Notes under the pieces: model-generated
What the model saw: the letters and a program-made list of their open reading frames with translations, nothing else
Database searches by the model: none
Told to the model about the DNA's origin: nothing
Translations under genes and position numbers: made by a program
Assembly: GCA_036346395.1 (NCBI GenBank)
Contig: CM070594.1
Coordinates: forward strand, 19,749,385 to 19,813,384
DNA from: Hsuehochloa calcarea
Lineage: Eukaryota; Streptophyta; Magnoliopsida; Poales; Poaceae
Direction: 5' to 3'
DNA length: 64,000 nt
In this document: positions 1 to 10,795 of the stretch, piece after piece
How the letters are laid out: each line of letters opens with the position of its first letter
Position numbering within the stretch: the stretch's first letter is position 1

Positions 1-395
1 AATTAAATCCAAAATTATTTATACCAAAAATTATTTGGATCTTTTGGTAAACATTTTCATTGCCTTTTCTCATTTTTTGAATTTATAGATTTTTTTTTTC
101 TTCTAGGATTAATGTTGGGCCTTCTAGGATATTTTTATTTTCAATTGCTTTTATGTATAATATTAAATCTGAAACTGTGTATTCCGAATTCACAATTTAA
201 TTTTAGTTTTATTTCAGAATTCATTTTTTATATTTGATTATTTGCAAGTTTGAAATTAAATCCAAAAATATTTATATTTTGCTAAACATTTTCATTGTCT
301 TTTCTTATATGTTGTCTCATACAATATACAACTCAAATTATTGTATAAATATGAACCTTTAAAGTGGTGTTGTATGATTTTGTAACCATTGAGCC
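1..395. other. AT-rich non-coding DNA with an imperfect direct repeat
   Basis: No gene is visible. The stretch is strongly AT-rich. A block of about 60 bases near the left edge (AATTAAATCC...AAACATTTTCATTG) recurs imperfectly at about 253-312, so the segment holds an old direct duplication. It ends where a gypsy-type LTR begins with TGTAACATCC at 396. It may be the inside of an older transposon, but no diagnostic end or motif is present. Confidence 0.5.
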
Positions 396-2937
396 TGTAA
401 CATCCTAAACTTTGGTTTCTGTTTCAAATATATAAAAGTTTGAGCTTTTCAAAAACTTTTGTTAAAACTCATAGGTTTGCCTTAAATTTCAAATTTTTGA
501 TTTGAAATCAAGTTTCTATTTGATTTCAGAAAAATGTGTGCATAAAAATCTTTGTAAATATTTTTGTAAAATACTAGTTTAATTATCATGGAATAATATA
601 ATTTTTCACAAATTTTTAGAAGTTCAAATGACCTCACAAAAATCCTAACCTAGTTGCTAAGGCTGATTTCAAAACGAATTTATTTCTGGCAAATGGAAGA
701 TGAACAGTAGCCAATTTTTTTTTTCCTAAGTCCTAGTTGAACCTAAGAACACCCACAAAAATTTTCATAATTTTATTTCTATATCAAACAGCCTAGTCAA
801 TCTAGTTTGAATTTGGTCAAATCAAAATCCAAAACCCTAAACCGGCCGAGCCCAACCACTATTCCGACCCGAACCGCTCTAACCCGACTTGGCTCGACCC
901 TGCCCCTTCGCGTCGCACCGCACCAGCCTTGGGCTCAAGCCACTCGCCAGGCCGCTTTCCCGTAGCCGCTGACGAGCGGGGCCCAACTATCGGAGCCATC
1001 GTCATCCTCGCGCCGCTGAAGCCCGTGACGCTGGCGCTCGCCTGACTATTCTCGAACGATCGTCCGGGTTTTATGAACTCGATAAGCCGATCTAATCGTC
1101 CTCTCTCGTACTCTCTCGCCTACTATTACCTCTTGTTCTCCAAGCTCGGTCAAACGCTGCCGCCTCGATTCCGCCCACCTCCGACCTCCTCCGTTCCAAT
1201 CAACTGGGGTGCCTCGTTACTGGAGCCAAGCGGTCCCAAGGCGGACCTTCCTGAAGCTTCTCGACGCCTATGGCGACTTCTTCATGTGAGCCGAGCCTTC
1301 TTCTCCGCCCCCAGTCGTCGCCAGCTCTCCGCCGGCATCTTCGAAGACCCGTGTCGTCGTCACCAGCTTCATGAGGTCCGTGCACACCTGGAGGTACCAA
1401 TCCCGAGCCCAGGGCGCCTCTGCTTTGCCAGATCCTTTGCATGGCCGCGCCGCCGTGTACGAGAGCTCCGGTGAGCCGCCGGTCGATTAGGCGATTGCGT
1501 AAATCGAGAAGTGCATTTTCAAGCTTAGGAAAGCGTATTTGTTTTAGGCTTGAATCGAAGTTACGTTTTGGTGAATCGAATACGTATTCTGAGAATACGC
1601 CTTCGATGTCACCTCAGCCGAAGCTGGGTCAAAGCTGACCCATTCAACGTCTCGCTGGGACTGGTCAGTGACCGGTGGCTAGCTGCGTGTCGGTAGAAAA
1701 AGTTCTAAATCCCTTTAGGATTTTCGAAATGAATAAAATTTGTATTGAAAATTTAAATAAATTTAGAATATTCATAACTAATTCAATTTAGCTCCAAATT
1801 GAGTGAAACTGATTTTGTTAATTTTCATTTTCAGTGTACTTTTTACTGGAATAGGGTTCAAGTATGATTTTGTTCCACAAAAGTGTGGAATGAAGATGAT
1901 ATTTAGAAGGAATTGTTTTTAGCTTAGAAAATGTGTTAAACTTCAAAAATTCATAAGTAATTCATCTTAACTCCAAATAAAGTGAAATTAATTTTTTAAT
2001 TCTCATTTTTCCTATACTTTATCTTAGAATAAGTTTGATTTATGTTGTTGTTTCAGAAAATGTTGGTGATTAATTTAATTGTGCAATTACGCCTTTAACT
2101 TGTTAAATTCTTAGAAAATCCAAATAAATTCATTTTGGACTAAAATTTTCACCTAAAATCTTACTCTACCTACTGTGTGTCATGATTGTATGAAGTTGAG
2201 TTTTGATTATTTTGGTGTTATTCATTCTTATTCGTTGTTTTGCTCGATCGATAGATTTTGACGATTCGGGTACTTACGAGAGTGATCCTCAGCAGCAAGA
2301 ACATTATCTACAGCAAGGCAAGTAGTCTTCCTTTGATGCATGTTGATCCCAGTAATTGCGCATGTTACTATTTTAATTTCAACTATATGTATGTGTGCTA
2401 TGTTGTTATGTTATTTCTCTGTTCGCGATAGTTACCTAAATTGTTACTTGAACTGTAGGTAAATATCCATCATTTACCACTGAGCCTAAGTTTATATCTG
2501 CTGTGATTTAGAACTTGCTGGATGGGCTCTAGTCACTTTATATTTAGTATACGAGTTTTTGTCGCTTAGCCATGCTTAGAACGGTAGTCTGGGGATCATC
2601 GCTTCGGCTATGGTCAAGTACATCATCACTTTAATTAAATTGAGTCAGGGTACTCAAGTATGTATCATAGTTGGAAAAACGAAAAATGAAAACAAAAAGG
2701 ATTTAGATTTGGGCACGTGGACGATGGTGTGATTTTTGGGTGTGTGATTGTGTGCTCAAATCAACAAGGACCGAACATCTTGTCCCACTGAACCAGGCAT
2801 TCTCGCGTGCAACCACATGAGAGGGATATGAGACCTCTCTGACTTAGTAGTTTGGCATGTGCTAGCTTCGAGTCGCAGGAGGTTGTGTGTGTTGTGCGAA
2901 AAAGGAAATGATTGGTGTGTTGGGTGTGCGGGGGTGG
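396..2937 (+). repeat. Truncated Ty3/gypsy LTR
   Basis: The segment starts TGTAACATCC, the start seen in the intact gypsy LTR at 22,992. It follows the same plan: an AT-rich start, a GC-rich gene-like middle (about 840-1,500), then a block near 2,250-2,330 (GACGATTCGGG... GGCAAGT) and a tail with ACCACATG and CTGACTTAGTA words that match the tail of the 22,992 LTR. Sequence identity is low, so it is a related but different family. The LTR end is not reached, because the element starting at 2,938 interrupts or abuts it. ORFs inside it (for example 1,073-1,474) are judged to be chance. Confidence 0.7.
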
Positions 2938-3659
2938 TGATAAATCTGTGGCCCGATCTTCCGAAAGGTATTGATAAGTCGATTGTGGAGATCTCGACAT
3001 TGATGATCCAAAGGCTCCGACCAAACAGATCGAACCCCTCGCGATCACTACACTACTGCTCCGATGGTTATCAATCGTGCCGAACGCGGTTGACCTCGCC
3101 AAGAAGGCTATCTCCTGCATGCGAATCGAGAACACAAGCAAGAAAGTAGAAGATGCAATCTTATATTGTATTGCGAATAAAGATAAAGCTCACAATGTGG
3201 GGTTCCTTAACCGAACGTGCGGCGAGACTGCTAAGTAGAATAATCTCAAAGAAAAACCCAAAGAAAACTAAAGGGGTGCGACCTCCTTAAATAGGAGAGG
3301 GGAAGCCTCACATAACAAACAACTAAGGGGGTGGTACTATTCACATGGTACTGTTCACATAAACAGTATCACCATGAATAGTGTGCCCAAGGAGGGGGCG
3401 GCGGCTAGGAAGATGGGCCCAACGATTACAAGGCCTAAGTTGGCCCAAACAGGTGGCATAGCATCTTCTTTTGATGATTGTGAGGCAAACACAAAGAATT
3501 TGGAGGTGAGGCTGAATCCGTTGGAAAGAGGACGAGATAAGCTTTCCATCAAGTACTCGTGGACCTCAAACGAACTCCGTATGTGAAAGTTATGCACGTT
3601 TGAAGTAGGTGCTGTCTCAGGGGTCCGAATTGGATTCCAAAACGTATCCAGCTTGAACA
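2938..3659 (-). repeat. 3' LTR of the gag-only gypsy element
   Basis: This 722-base repeat starts TGATAAATCTGTGG and ends TTGAACA on the plus strand. It aligns almost base for base with 7,582-8,296. The shared block CTCCTTAAATAGGAGAGG lies in the central part and may hold the LTR promoter and poly(A) region. Its inner edge (about 3,660) adjoins the YVYMPWC repeat tract. Confidence 0.9.
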
Positions 3660-4042
3660 CTTGCTTGGCACGTGGTGTAGCACCATGGTATGTAGACGTA
3701 ATAGCATGGCATGTAGATGTAGCACCATGGCATGTAGACGTAGCACCATAGCATGTAGAAGTAGCTCGGTCCAACTGGATAATACGACATTGCAGTAGCC
3801 GAAAGTCCTATTGGAGAAGATGTGGTTGAAGTAGAAGATGCAGTGCAGCGGGTCAAAGCAGTATTTGCATCCTTAGGTTTGATGTCATCATCATCCTCCC
3901 TTTCTTGAATTTGAGTCGTCCTCGACTCAATCGTTGTTTCCAAATCATCACTTTCCTTCAAAAGGTTAGTAGGAACAGGAGGTAAAGAAACATGCATATC
4001 TTCTAATGTATCTTTCTATGGCGCTTGGTTTAGCAAAGTTGC
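3660..4042 (-). pseudogene. Remnant of the pol C-terminal tail with a tyrosine/cysteine-rich heptad repeat
   Basis: Just after the gag-protease ORF stops, the minus strand encodes a segment with SLPPVPTNLLKESDDL (a pre-RT linker type) joined directly to SRTTQIQEREDD. The latter matches the acidic C-terminal end of pol in this sort of gypsy element, so RT to integrase appear to have been deleted between them. The last part (about 3,660-3,770) is a 21-base tandem repeat, GTAGCACCATGGCATGTAGAC. Read on the minus strand it gives a degenerate YVYMPWC heptad repeat. The same repeat occurs in the related fragment at about 9,232-9,320. The deletion is inferred from family knowledge; the repeat is seen directly. 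Confidence 0.65.
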
Positions 4043-6073
4043 TCACGGAATTAAGTTAATTTGGTCTTCAATCCCTCTAATATGTGGCAGTCCCGGGGGT
4101 ATTTCAGCAAGATCAGATTTGGTTGCAAGCATGACACAACCCTTTAATTTAGTTCCCCCAGTCTTAGAACTAGGTTCCAACTTCTCTTTCTTAGGTGGGA
4201 AAACGTTCTTCACTACTTGCTGATTTTCATATTTTTGTTCAAGTTCTTTCTTCTCATTTTCAGCTATCTCTTTTTCATATTTCACAATTTCAGCAGGTGT
4301 CAATGGTCGCAAAGTTTTTTTATTCCCTTTGTGCATAAGAGAGTACTTATTACTTCTACCATGATGAGTTGCATCGGTATCAAATTCCCATGGACGTCCT
4401 AATAAAAGTGAGCAGTCTTGCATAGGCACTACGTCGAAATCAACAACATCATGATAGGAACCAATTGAAAAATGCACTCTCGCAGATTGTGTTACCTTCA
4501 CCTTACCGTTGTTGAACCACTGAATGCGGTATGGGTGAGGATGCGCACGTGTGGTCAAGCTAAGCTTGTTGACCAATCCTGAATTCACTAAGTTATTGCA
4601 GCTCCCGCCATCAATTATGACACGAACAAGGCAATCCTTGACGATGAGGAATATCTTAAATAAATTATGACGCTGTAGCTTCTCCTCTTGCTCTCTTTGA
4701 GTGTTCAATACTCGCTGCACAATTATGGTCCTATAATTCGCCATAGCAGCGGCACCTAAAATTTCCTCACCATCGCTATCTGCCTCATGATCATCATCAT
4801 TGCCTGCAAGGTTAACTGCAAAAGCATATTCATCCTCAACATCACTAGCACTTACATAACCACCGTCTTCTGTCGCAATGTACGCCCGCTGACTTGGGTA
4901 ATCTCTCATGAAGTGACCCATCCCTTTACAACGGTGGCAAACAATGCCCGTCGTACGGCCTGTGGAAGCAACCGATGAAGAGCTCTGTGCTGGTGCCTGC
5001 ACACTAGTAGATTTTCTCGTCTCGGGTATGCGTGACGGTGGTGGCGGTGCTGCTGAACGCCCCCTACTCACAGAGGGGGCAGCAGATTGAAAAATAGGAG
5101 GTGGAGCTATCTTGGCTTGCCTCGGGGTCGATCTTGGTGTAGACGTACTTCCAAAGTTGTTCCTAGTCCTTTGTTGCCTACCCTGCAATTCCTTTTCTGC
5201 CAAACAAGCAAGCTGGAACAACCTATTGATATCGTTATACTCTTTGTAATCAACTATGTTCTGAATTTCACGCCTTAAACCCCCATAAAAACGAGCCATC
5301 TTATTCTCCTCATCCTCTACAACTTTAAAACGCAGCATGCCTATTTGTAGTTCTTGATAATATTCCTCGACAGATCTATTACCTTGGTCTAAGCGCTGCA
5401 ATTTCTTACGCATATCACGTTTAAAAGCAGGAGGAACAAATCTAGCACACATAGCTACCTTCAATCTATCCCATGTATCAGGTATTAAACCAGAATTAAC
5501 CACTTGATTCCACCAAATGATAGCAAAATCTTTAAATTCACTAGTAGCTTGTCTGACTCTATGCACTTCAGGAACTAGATAGGCATTAAATTTTTGTTCA
5601 ACTATCATCTCCCAATCTAGATAAATTTCAGCATCATAAATACCTGCAAAAGATGGTATGGTAAATTTAACTTTAGCAAATGGGTCATCATTAGCACGAG
5701 CATTGTGGTGCTGAAAATTATTACCTCCCATACCGTGACGGTTGTGATGTAGGCAGTATCGTTGACGTGCATCTTGGGAAGCAAGAGCAGCGTCGGCGTC
5801 GCAGTTTTGTCTCTCATTATCATCTCCCTCCTCAAGATCTTGGTCTGCATCGTGATCATACTCGCGTCCATTGTTTGGTAGCCTATTCACCATTCTTTCA
5901 AGGCGTGTAGTGAGTGCTGCAATACTATCATTGATGGAGCGTTGCAATATAAACATCGTAGCTTGAAGCTTCCTATCAATGTCCTCATTAATGGTAGTGC
6001 GTTGTTCATCCAAGAGCATCATGAACGCTCCCTTTACAACACACTCTTTCTCATCAGATGTCTCCTCTCTCAT
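4043..6073 (-). CDS. Gag-protease polyprotein of the non-autonomous gypsy element
   Basis: An uninterrupted 676-aa ORF. Residues about 20-100 are a helical acidic N-terminus, and about 150-270 form a retrotransposon Gag capsid domain (WWNQVV, YYQELQ motifs). Residues 320-370 are a proline/serine-rich linker. Residues 379-392 are a CCHC-type zinc knuckle in which the last cysteine is tyrosine (CHRCKGMGHFMRDY), so zinc binding is probably weak. Residues 485-565 form an aspartic protease-like domain with DGGS (488-491) and LLGRPW. The C-terminus ends in a pre-RT motif (IPPGLPHIRGI) joined to ATKSDLAE, suggesting an internal deletion; an RT domain does not follow. The open frame despite missing pol suggests the Gag is, or recently was, under selection or is young. 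The start is the first ATG after a 1.5-kb leader. Confidence 0.9.
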   Translation of the reverse strand: MREETSDEKECVVKGAFMMLLDEQRTTINEDIDRKLQATMFILQRSINDSIAALTTRLERMVNRLPNNGREYDHDADQDLEEGDDNERQNCDADAALASQDARQRYCLHHNRHGMGGNNFQHHNARANDDPFAKVKFTIPSFAGIYDAEIYLDWEMIVEQKFNAYLVPEVHRVRQATSEFKDFAIIWWNQVVNSGLIPDTWDRLKVAMCARFVPPAFKRDMRKKLQRLDQGNRSVEEYYQELQIGMLRFKVVEDEENKMARFYGGLRREIQNIVDYKEYNDINRLFQLACLAEKELQGRQQRTRNNFGSTSTPRSTPRQAKIAPPPIFQSAAPSVSRGRSAAPPPPSRIPETRKSTSVQAPAQSSSSVASTGRTTGIVCHRCKGMGHFMRDYPSQRAYIATEDGGYVSASDVEDEYAFAVNLAGNDDDHEADSDGEEILGAAAMANYRTIIVQRVLNTQREQEEKLQRHNLFKIFLIVKDCLVRVIIDGGSCNNLVNSGLVNKLSLTTRAHPHPYRIQWFNNGKVKVTQSARVHFSIGSYHDVVDFDVVPMQDCSLLLGRPWEFDTDATHHGRSNKYSLMHKGNKKTLRPLTPAEIVKYEKEIAENEKKELEQKYENQQVVKNVFPPKKEKLEPSSKTGGTKLKGCVMLATKSDLAEIPPGLPHIRGIEDQINLIP

Positions 6074-7567
6074 GGTTAGTAGAAAATAAAAGACAACACA
6101 CAGGTATTATCCATATCAACTACTAGGTGGTGGAAGGTGGAATCACACACTCTCAAGCGTCTTACCACACTCTTACAAGTGTTCTTGCCAATGCAGCAGG
6201 TGGTACAACCGGTGGCTGGTTCGTGATACCGTGTCGAGCGTTGGTTCGATTGCAAGAGGGGACCTGTTCTGATCAAGAGTAGGTGGAGCTTGGAAAGCTT
6301 CAATATGGTAGCAAGGATCAGCAATAATCAGATCAGTTAATGCAAGTTGAAAAATTATACAAAATACTAGTCAAAGTTGCTAATCCTAGCCTAATCAAAG
6401 CTAGCTAATCGAAGCCCTACTAAGAGATGTGTATGTACGCACACACAATGATCAATGTGACATGATGTAAGCAATGGAAAACCTCACAACAAGTGCTAGA
6501 AGAGACGCTAGCCAATCTACTCAAACTTCTTTGTAGGGCACAAGATTGTTTGCACGACGTAGAGCACAAAAAGACAACAATATTGGTATCGGTGCAATGC
6601 AAACATCCCTCTAGATTGAGCAGAAACAACAGATAGTCTCAAATGATGAAAAAGCAAAGTTTTATATGGCTTATATATACTTGTTTGAAAGGTTTCGACG
6701 AGATCTACAACTTTACAGTTGAAACGAACCCCAAAGTCCCAAGGGAAGATAGAACGAAATGGCAAAAACATAAATCGAAAGCTTACGAAACTGGTCATTT
6801 TTATTGTATGTGTCCCATCGTTAGCTTTCCTAAAAGCACAAAAACGTCCAATTCCGACTCCGTATGCAAAAGTTATGCCTGTTTTACTGAAGGGTGTCGG
6901 AAACGGACTCGAATTCGTTTTGGCCTCAATTGAAACTGCTATAACTTTTGATCCCGCAGGACAAACTTGCTCAAATTTTTCATGGAGGCTTTTGGATGTA
7001 TGAAGGACGGCTCCACCAATTTTCACTATTTTTGGAGAAGGTTTAATACACTTTCCAAATTTCGGAAAAGATGTACTCTCTCTTTTGCCTTCTTTCCTTT
7101 TTTCTTCTGTTTTTTTTCTCTTTTTTTTCTGAACAACCGAAACCAATTCTATCTTTTCCTTCTTCTGTACAAACCAAAACAAACTCTCTTCTTCTCTTGC
7201 AAACTGAAACTAGCAGAGGCCGCGGCCGAGGTACACGGTGGCAGTAGGGGATGGCAGCGGATGGGGTTGACGTGGCAGAAGTTTTGACACAACGATGAAG
7301 CTACGCAAAGGAACACGAAGATCAAACTAGACGATGACGAACTAGACTCTAACTAAAACTAGAAATCAGCAAATAGACACGACAATGCAATAAAAAATTA
7401 AACAAGCAAAACTGAAATAAAAATTACAATGGCTCAAAAGGGTGATGGGACAGCGGAAGAATACCACGAATAATTATTTTTGTGTGGCTAATTTTCCAGG
7501 GTTTTTAGGACGATGAACGTCAACTAATCTAAAAGGGGAAATTGTTATTACCTAATGGGCAACCATT
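6074..7567 (-). other. Long 5' leader of the gag-only gypsy element
   Basis: About 1.5 kb lies between the primer-binding site and the gag start. No conserved protein is recognised. A block around 6,640-7,180 carries pyrimidine-rich tracts (7,075-7,130) and GTTGTAGATCTCGTCGAAA-type words on the minus strand, common in non-coding parts of grass retrotransposons. ORFs here such as 6,517-7,182 on the minus strand are low-complexity and are not called. Confidence 0.5.
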
Positions 7568-7579
7568 GCTCTGATACCA
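7568..7579 (-). promoter_or_regulatory. Primer-binding site (tRNA-iMet)
   Basis: On the minus strand the sequence reads TGGTATCAGAGC, the standard complement of the 3' end of plant initiator tRNA-Met. It lies two bases inside the LTR edge at 7,582. This fixes the element's orientation and the 5' LTR boundary. Confidence 0.93.
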
Positions 7580-7581
7580 AC

Positions 7582-8296
7582 TGATAAATATGTGGCCCGA
7601 TCTTCCGAAAGGTATTGATAAGTCGATTGTGGAGATCTTGACGTTGATGATCCAAAGGCTCCGACCAAACAGATCTAACCCCTCGCAATCACTACACCAC
7701 TGCTCCGATGGTTATCAACCGTGCCGAACGCGATTGACCTCGCCAAGAAGGCTATCTCCTGCATGCGAATCGAGAACACAAGCAAGAAAGTAGAAGATGC
7801 AATCTGATATTTTATTGTGAATAAAGATGAAGCTCACAATGTGGAGTTTCTCAACCGAACGTACGGCGAGACTGCTAAGCAAAATAATCTCAAAGAAAAA
7901 CCCAAAGAAAACTACAGGGGTGCGACCTTCTTAAATAGGAGAGGGGAAGCCTCACATAACAAACAACTAAGAGGGTGATACTATTCACATGGTACTATTA
8001 ATGTGAACAGTGTCACCATGAATAGTGTGGCCCAAGGAGGGGGGCGGCTAGGAAGATGGCCCAATGATTACAAGGCCCAAGTTGGCCCAAACAGGTGGTG
8101 CAGCACCTTCTTTTGATGATTGTGATGCACGCACAAAGAATTTGGAGGTGAGGCTGGATCCGTTGGAAAGAGGACGAGATAAGCTTTCCATCAAGTACTC
8201 GTGGACCTCAAACGAACTCCGTATGTGAAAGTTATGCACGTTTGAAGTCGGTGTTGTCTCTGGGGTCCGAATTGGATTCCAAAACGTTTGAGCTCA
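7582..8296 (-). repeat. 5' LTR of the gag-only gypsy element
   Basis: A 715-base copy of the repeat at 2,938-3,659. The two differ at scattered substitutions and by a small deletion near the outer edge (GTTTGAGCTCA here versus GTATCCAGCTTGAACA). This indicates an insertion that is not very recent. Confidence 0.9.
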
Positions 8297-8301
8297 GGTG
8301 G

Positions 8302-8490
8302 AACCGATAGGTGTGCCTCTATCTTGTCATGAGGGGAGACTAGAGAGTATCGGGACCATTGGAAGGAAAGCAATCACTCCCGATCTAGATACGTATACGC
8401 AAGCCCATTTGACGGTCTTGCAACACATGACCCAAGTGTCCCGGTACATCGACGAGCACAAAGACATGGTACGTGATGAACCCTAAGGTA
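8302..8490 (+). pseudogene. CACTA TNP2 transposase fragment (C-terminal half, first piece)
   Basis: The plus strand encodes EPIGVPLSCHEGRLES...ITPDLDTYTQAHLTVLQHM...YIDEHKDMVRDEP in one frame. This is a conserved stretch towards the C-terminus of TNP2 transposases of plant CACTA elements. It stops where the gypsy LTR at 8,491 begins and the gene resumes near 9,850. The N-terminal catalytic part is missing from this copy; the upstream DNA is retrotransposon. Confidence 0.85.
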
Positions 8491-9850
8491 TGATTTGTTG
8501 GGCCGATCTTTCGATGAGAACGATAAGTCCGGTAGGCGTCGCTCAACTCTGACGATCTCGGCTACGAACACGCAAGGCTCGAAACCACACAATCGCTGAA
8601 CTGATTGACAAGTCGTTATCAACCGTGCACGAATACCCGGTTGACCTGACCACGAAGGTCGATTCCTGCATACACCGAAGAAGCACGCAAGAACAAGATA
8701 AAGCAATCTAAAATTGCAAATAAAGATTGAAATATTGAAATTGGGATTTCGAAAGTGGTATTATAGTTGTTCTAGTCGACACAAGCCAATACACGAAGTT
8801 GCAACAAGGATAAATTTTAACTAAACAAAATTCAAGAAAACTAGAGGGGGTGCGAACTCCTTAAATAGGGAACAAGGAGCCACAAAACTAAATGAACCAG
8901 CGGGGTGGTACTAAAGGTGTGGGTTACTGTTCATGTGAATAGTAACCACATCCCCGGGTGGGATACAGGCAGATGGGCCAAGTTCAGTATGATTACAAAG
9001 CCCAGGTTGTTCCAAACAAGTGATATAACGTTTTCTTTTGATGATTGCGATCAGTCCAGAAGGACTTTAGAGGTAAGGCTAGATCTGTTGGAAAGCTCTC
9101 GAAATAAGCTTTCCAACAAGCCCAAGATCACCCGAATCGGATTTCGTTTGTAAAAGTTACGCCTATTTTATGTTGGTGGTGTCAGGCTGATTCCGAACTG
9201 ATCTGACCAAAGTGTATCCAGCTTGAACTCATGCTTGGCACATGTAGTAGCACCATGGCATGTACACATAGTACCATGGCATGTAGACGTAGCACCATGG
9301 CATGTAGACGTAGCTCGATCCAATTGGGTAATATGGCATTGCATTAGCCAAAAGTCCAATTGGAGAAGATGTTGGTGAAGTAAAGGAAGTAGAGGATGCA
9401 GTGCAGTAGGTTGAAGCAGTGGTTGTATCCTTAGGGTCGATGTCCTCATCATCCTCCCTTTCTTGAATTTGAGTCGTCCTCGACTCATTCGTTTACCACA
9501 AGTCATCACTCTCCTGCAAAAGATTAGTAGCAACAGGAGGCAAAGAAACATGCACTTCTTCTAATGGACACTGAGATTCTTTGCAAATCATAGTATGACA
9601 TTCAGATTCATATTTTTCCATATCAATGCAATTAGATTTTGTAGCTAACATAACAGGAGCTTTCAATTTAATTTCACTTGGAGCTATAATCTTATGATCA
9701 TCTTTTGTGTTCTCCGTACTTGTTCTTTCATATCTTTCTAATTCATCATGTAATATGGCAGCAGGAGACATTGGAAGTAAAGTGATTTTTATTTCTTTAT
9801 ATGTGAAAGTATAATGATTAGATCTACCATGATGTTCAAGTGATGATACG
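8491..9850 (-). mobile_element. Truncated gypsy element (3' LTR plus protease tail)
   Basis: This is a second, diverged relative of the gag-only element at 2,938. The LTR-like repeat at 8,491-9,231 begins TGATTTGTTGGGCCGATC and ends CTTGAACTCA. It shares with that family the CTCCTTAAATAGG block, the DNA for the YVYMPWC heptad repeat (about 9,232-9,320) and the acidic pol tail. It splits the CACTA TNP2 coding sequence, so it inserted into the transposon. The 5' LTR and most of gag are missing, and the inner break is at about 9,850. Confidence 0.8.
9232..9850 (-). pseudogene. Protease C-terminal tail and pol-end remnant
   Basis: From high to low coordinate the minus strand encodes SLEHHGRSNHYTFTYKEIKITLLPM, the end of the retroviral-type protease region. 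This is followed by LKAPVMLATKS and SLPPVATNLLQESDDL, then a shifted frame with RMMRTSTLRI-type read-through of the acidic pol tail and a YVYMPWC-like repeat. The order matches the element at 2,938, so the same pol deletion is present in both copies. Two frames are needed, so it is a broken copy. Confidence 0.7.
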
Positions 9851-10428
9851 CTGTTATGGTTGGCAAAAGGGCCAAAATTTACAATTGTGACATGGCAAGG
9901 ATACGACATAAATGGGTACACATTTTATACGGCAGCTCAAGATAGGAGGAGCACACTCTAGGACAGCAGTGTCTGCATAGATGCGTTTCACGAGTAGTTC
10001 AATACCGCCGGGGCACGTGGGTTGAACTCCTACTATGGGTTCGTTGAGGAGATCTGGGAGCTCGACTACATACTTTTTAAGATCTCCCTGTTTCGATGCC
10101 ATTGGGTTAAACTTTCGCAGGGTGTGAAGGTCGACAAGTACGTCGTCACTACTGTGGATCTCAAATGTGTCGGATATAAGGACGAACCATTCGTACTAGC
10201 TAAGCAAGTTGTTCAAATTTTTTATGTAATGGACCCAGCAAATAAGAACCGCCACGTAGTTCTTCATGGAAAAAAAGGATTGTCGGGGTTGAGAATGTCG
10301 TGGATGAGGAAGAGTATAATCAATTTAACGTGTTGTTGACTTTTGGAGACGGCATCAGGCTCGAGGAAGAACCTAGTGAAGAAGCTAGTTATATGCACAT
10401 CGATCACAAAGGGCTATATTTTAATTAA
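9851..10428 (+). pseudogene. CACTA TNP2 transposase C-terminus (DUF4216-like)
   Basis: This continues the TNP2 gene interrupted at 8,490. Recognisable plus-strand motifs in order are LAKGPKFTIV, GYDINGYTFYT, YYGFVEEIWELDY, RCHWVK, VDKY, GYKDEPFVLAKQVVQIFYVMDP, then after a frameshift VGVENVVDEEEYNQF and the end GLYFN at 10,426-10,428. Such segments (DUF4216) close TNP2 proteins of grass CACTA elements. At least two frame changes and a stop (near 9,990) make it non-functional. Confidence 0.85.
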
Positions 10429-10554
10429 GAATTTATTCCATTGTAATTTGATGTTAACGTGGAATTATCATGTGTTATGAACTTGTCATCTCTGATATTC
10501 ATGTCAATTTGGACTTCATTGTAATGTGGAGTATCAAAATTGGTTTCACTTGAT

Positions 10555-10795
10555 TTGGAGTTGAGTTGTATTATATATGAATTTTTTAAGACAAATGAAT
10601 TTTCAGTCAAATGATTTAGAATTGTGTTAGAAAGTTATCACAGACGGTTCGTTTATGGAACCGTCTGTGATGAAGGAGTTGAGTTGTATTATATGTGAAT
10701 TTTTTAAGACAAATGAATTTTTAGTCAAATGATTTAGAATTATGTCTGAAAGTTATCACAGACGGTTCGTTTATGGAACCGTCTGTGATAAGTCA
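10555..10795 (+). repeat. Tandem duplication of about 120 bp
   Basis: GGAGTTGAGTTGTATTATAT...ATGATTTAGAATT plus the adjoining hairpin TCACAGACGGTTCGTTTATGG... occurs twice in tandem, with junctions near 10,555 and 10,676. Only a few bases differ. This enlarged the array by one hairpin. Confidence 0.85.

Larger units (their letters stand above)
2938..8296 (-). mobile_element. Non-autonomous Ty3/gypsy retrotransposon, gag-protease only
   Basis: This is a complete element read on the minus strand. Near-identical LTRs lie at 2,938-3,659 and 7,582-8,296, and a primer-binding site complementary to initiator tRNA-Met sits just inside the 5' LTR. One long ORF covers gag and protease. Reverse transcriptase, RNase H and integrase are absent: a short spacer-like tail follows the protease and runs into the 3' LTR. 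The 5-mer GGTGG flanks both outer ends (2,933-2,937 and 8,297-8,301), as expected for a target duplication. However, the left flank is LTR-like and the right flank is CACTA TNP2 coding DNA, so the site may also have been rearranged. It would need proteins from a full-length relative to move. Confidence 0.9.

Noticed and set aside
2938..8301. GGTGG on both sides as firm proof of a simple insertion
   Set aside because: The left and right flanks do not belong to the same sequence (an LTR versus CACTA TNP2). The 5-base match may be chance or the site may be rearranged, so it is reported only as a candidate duplication.
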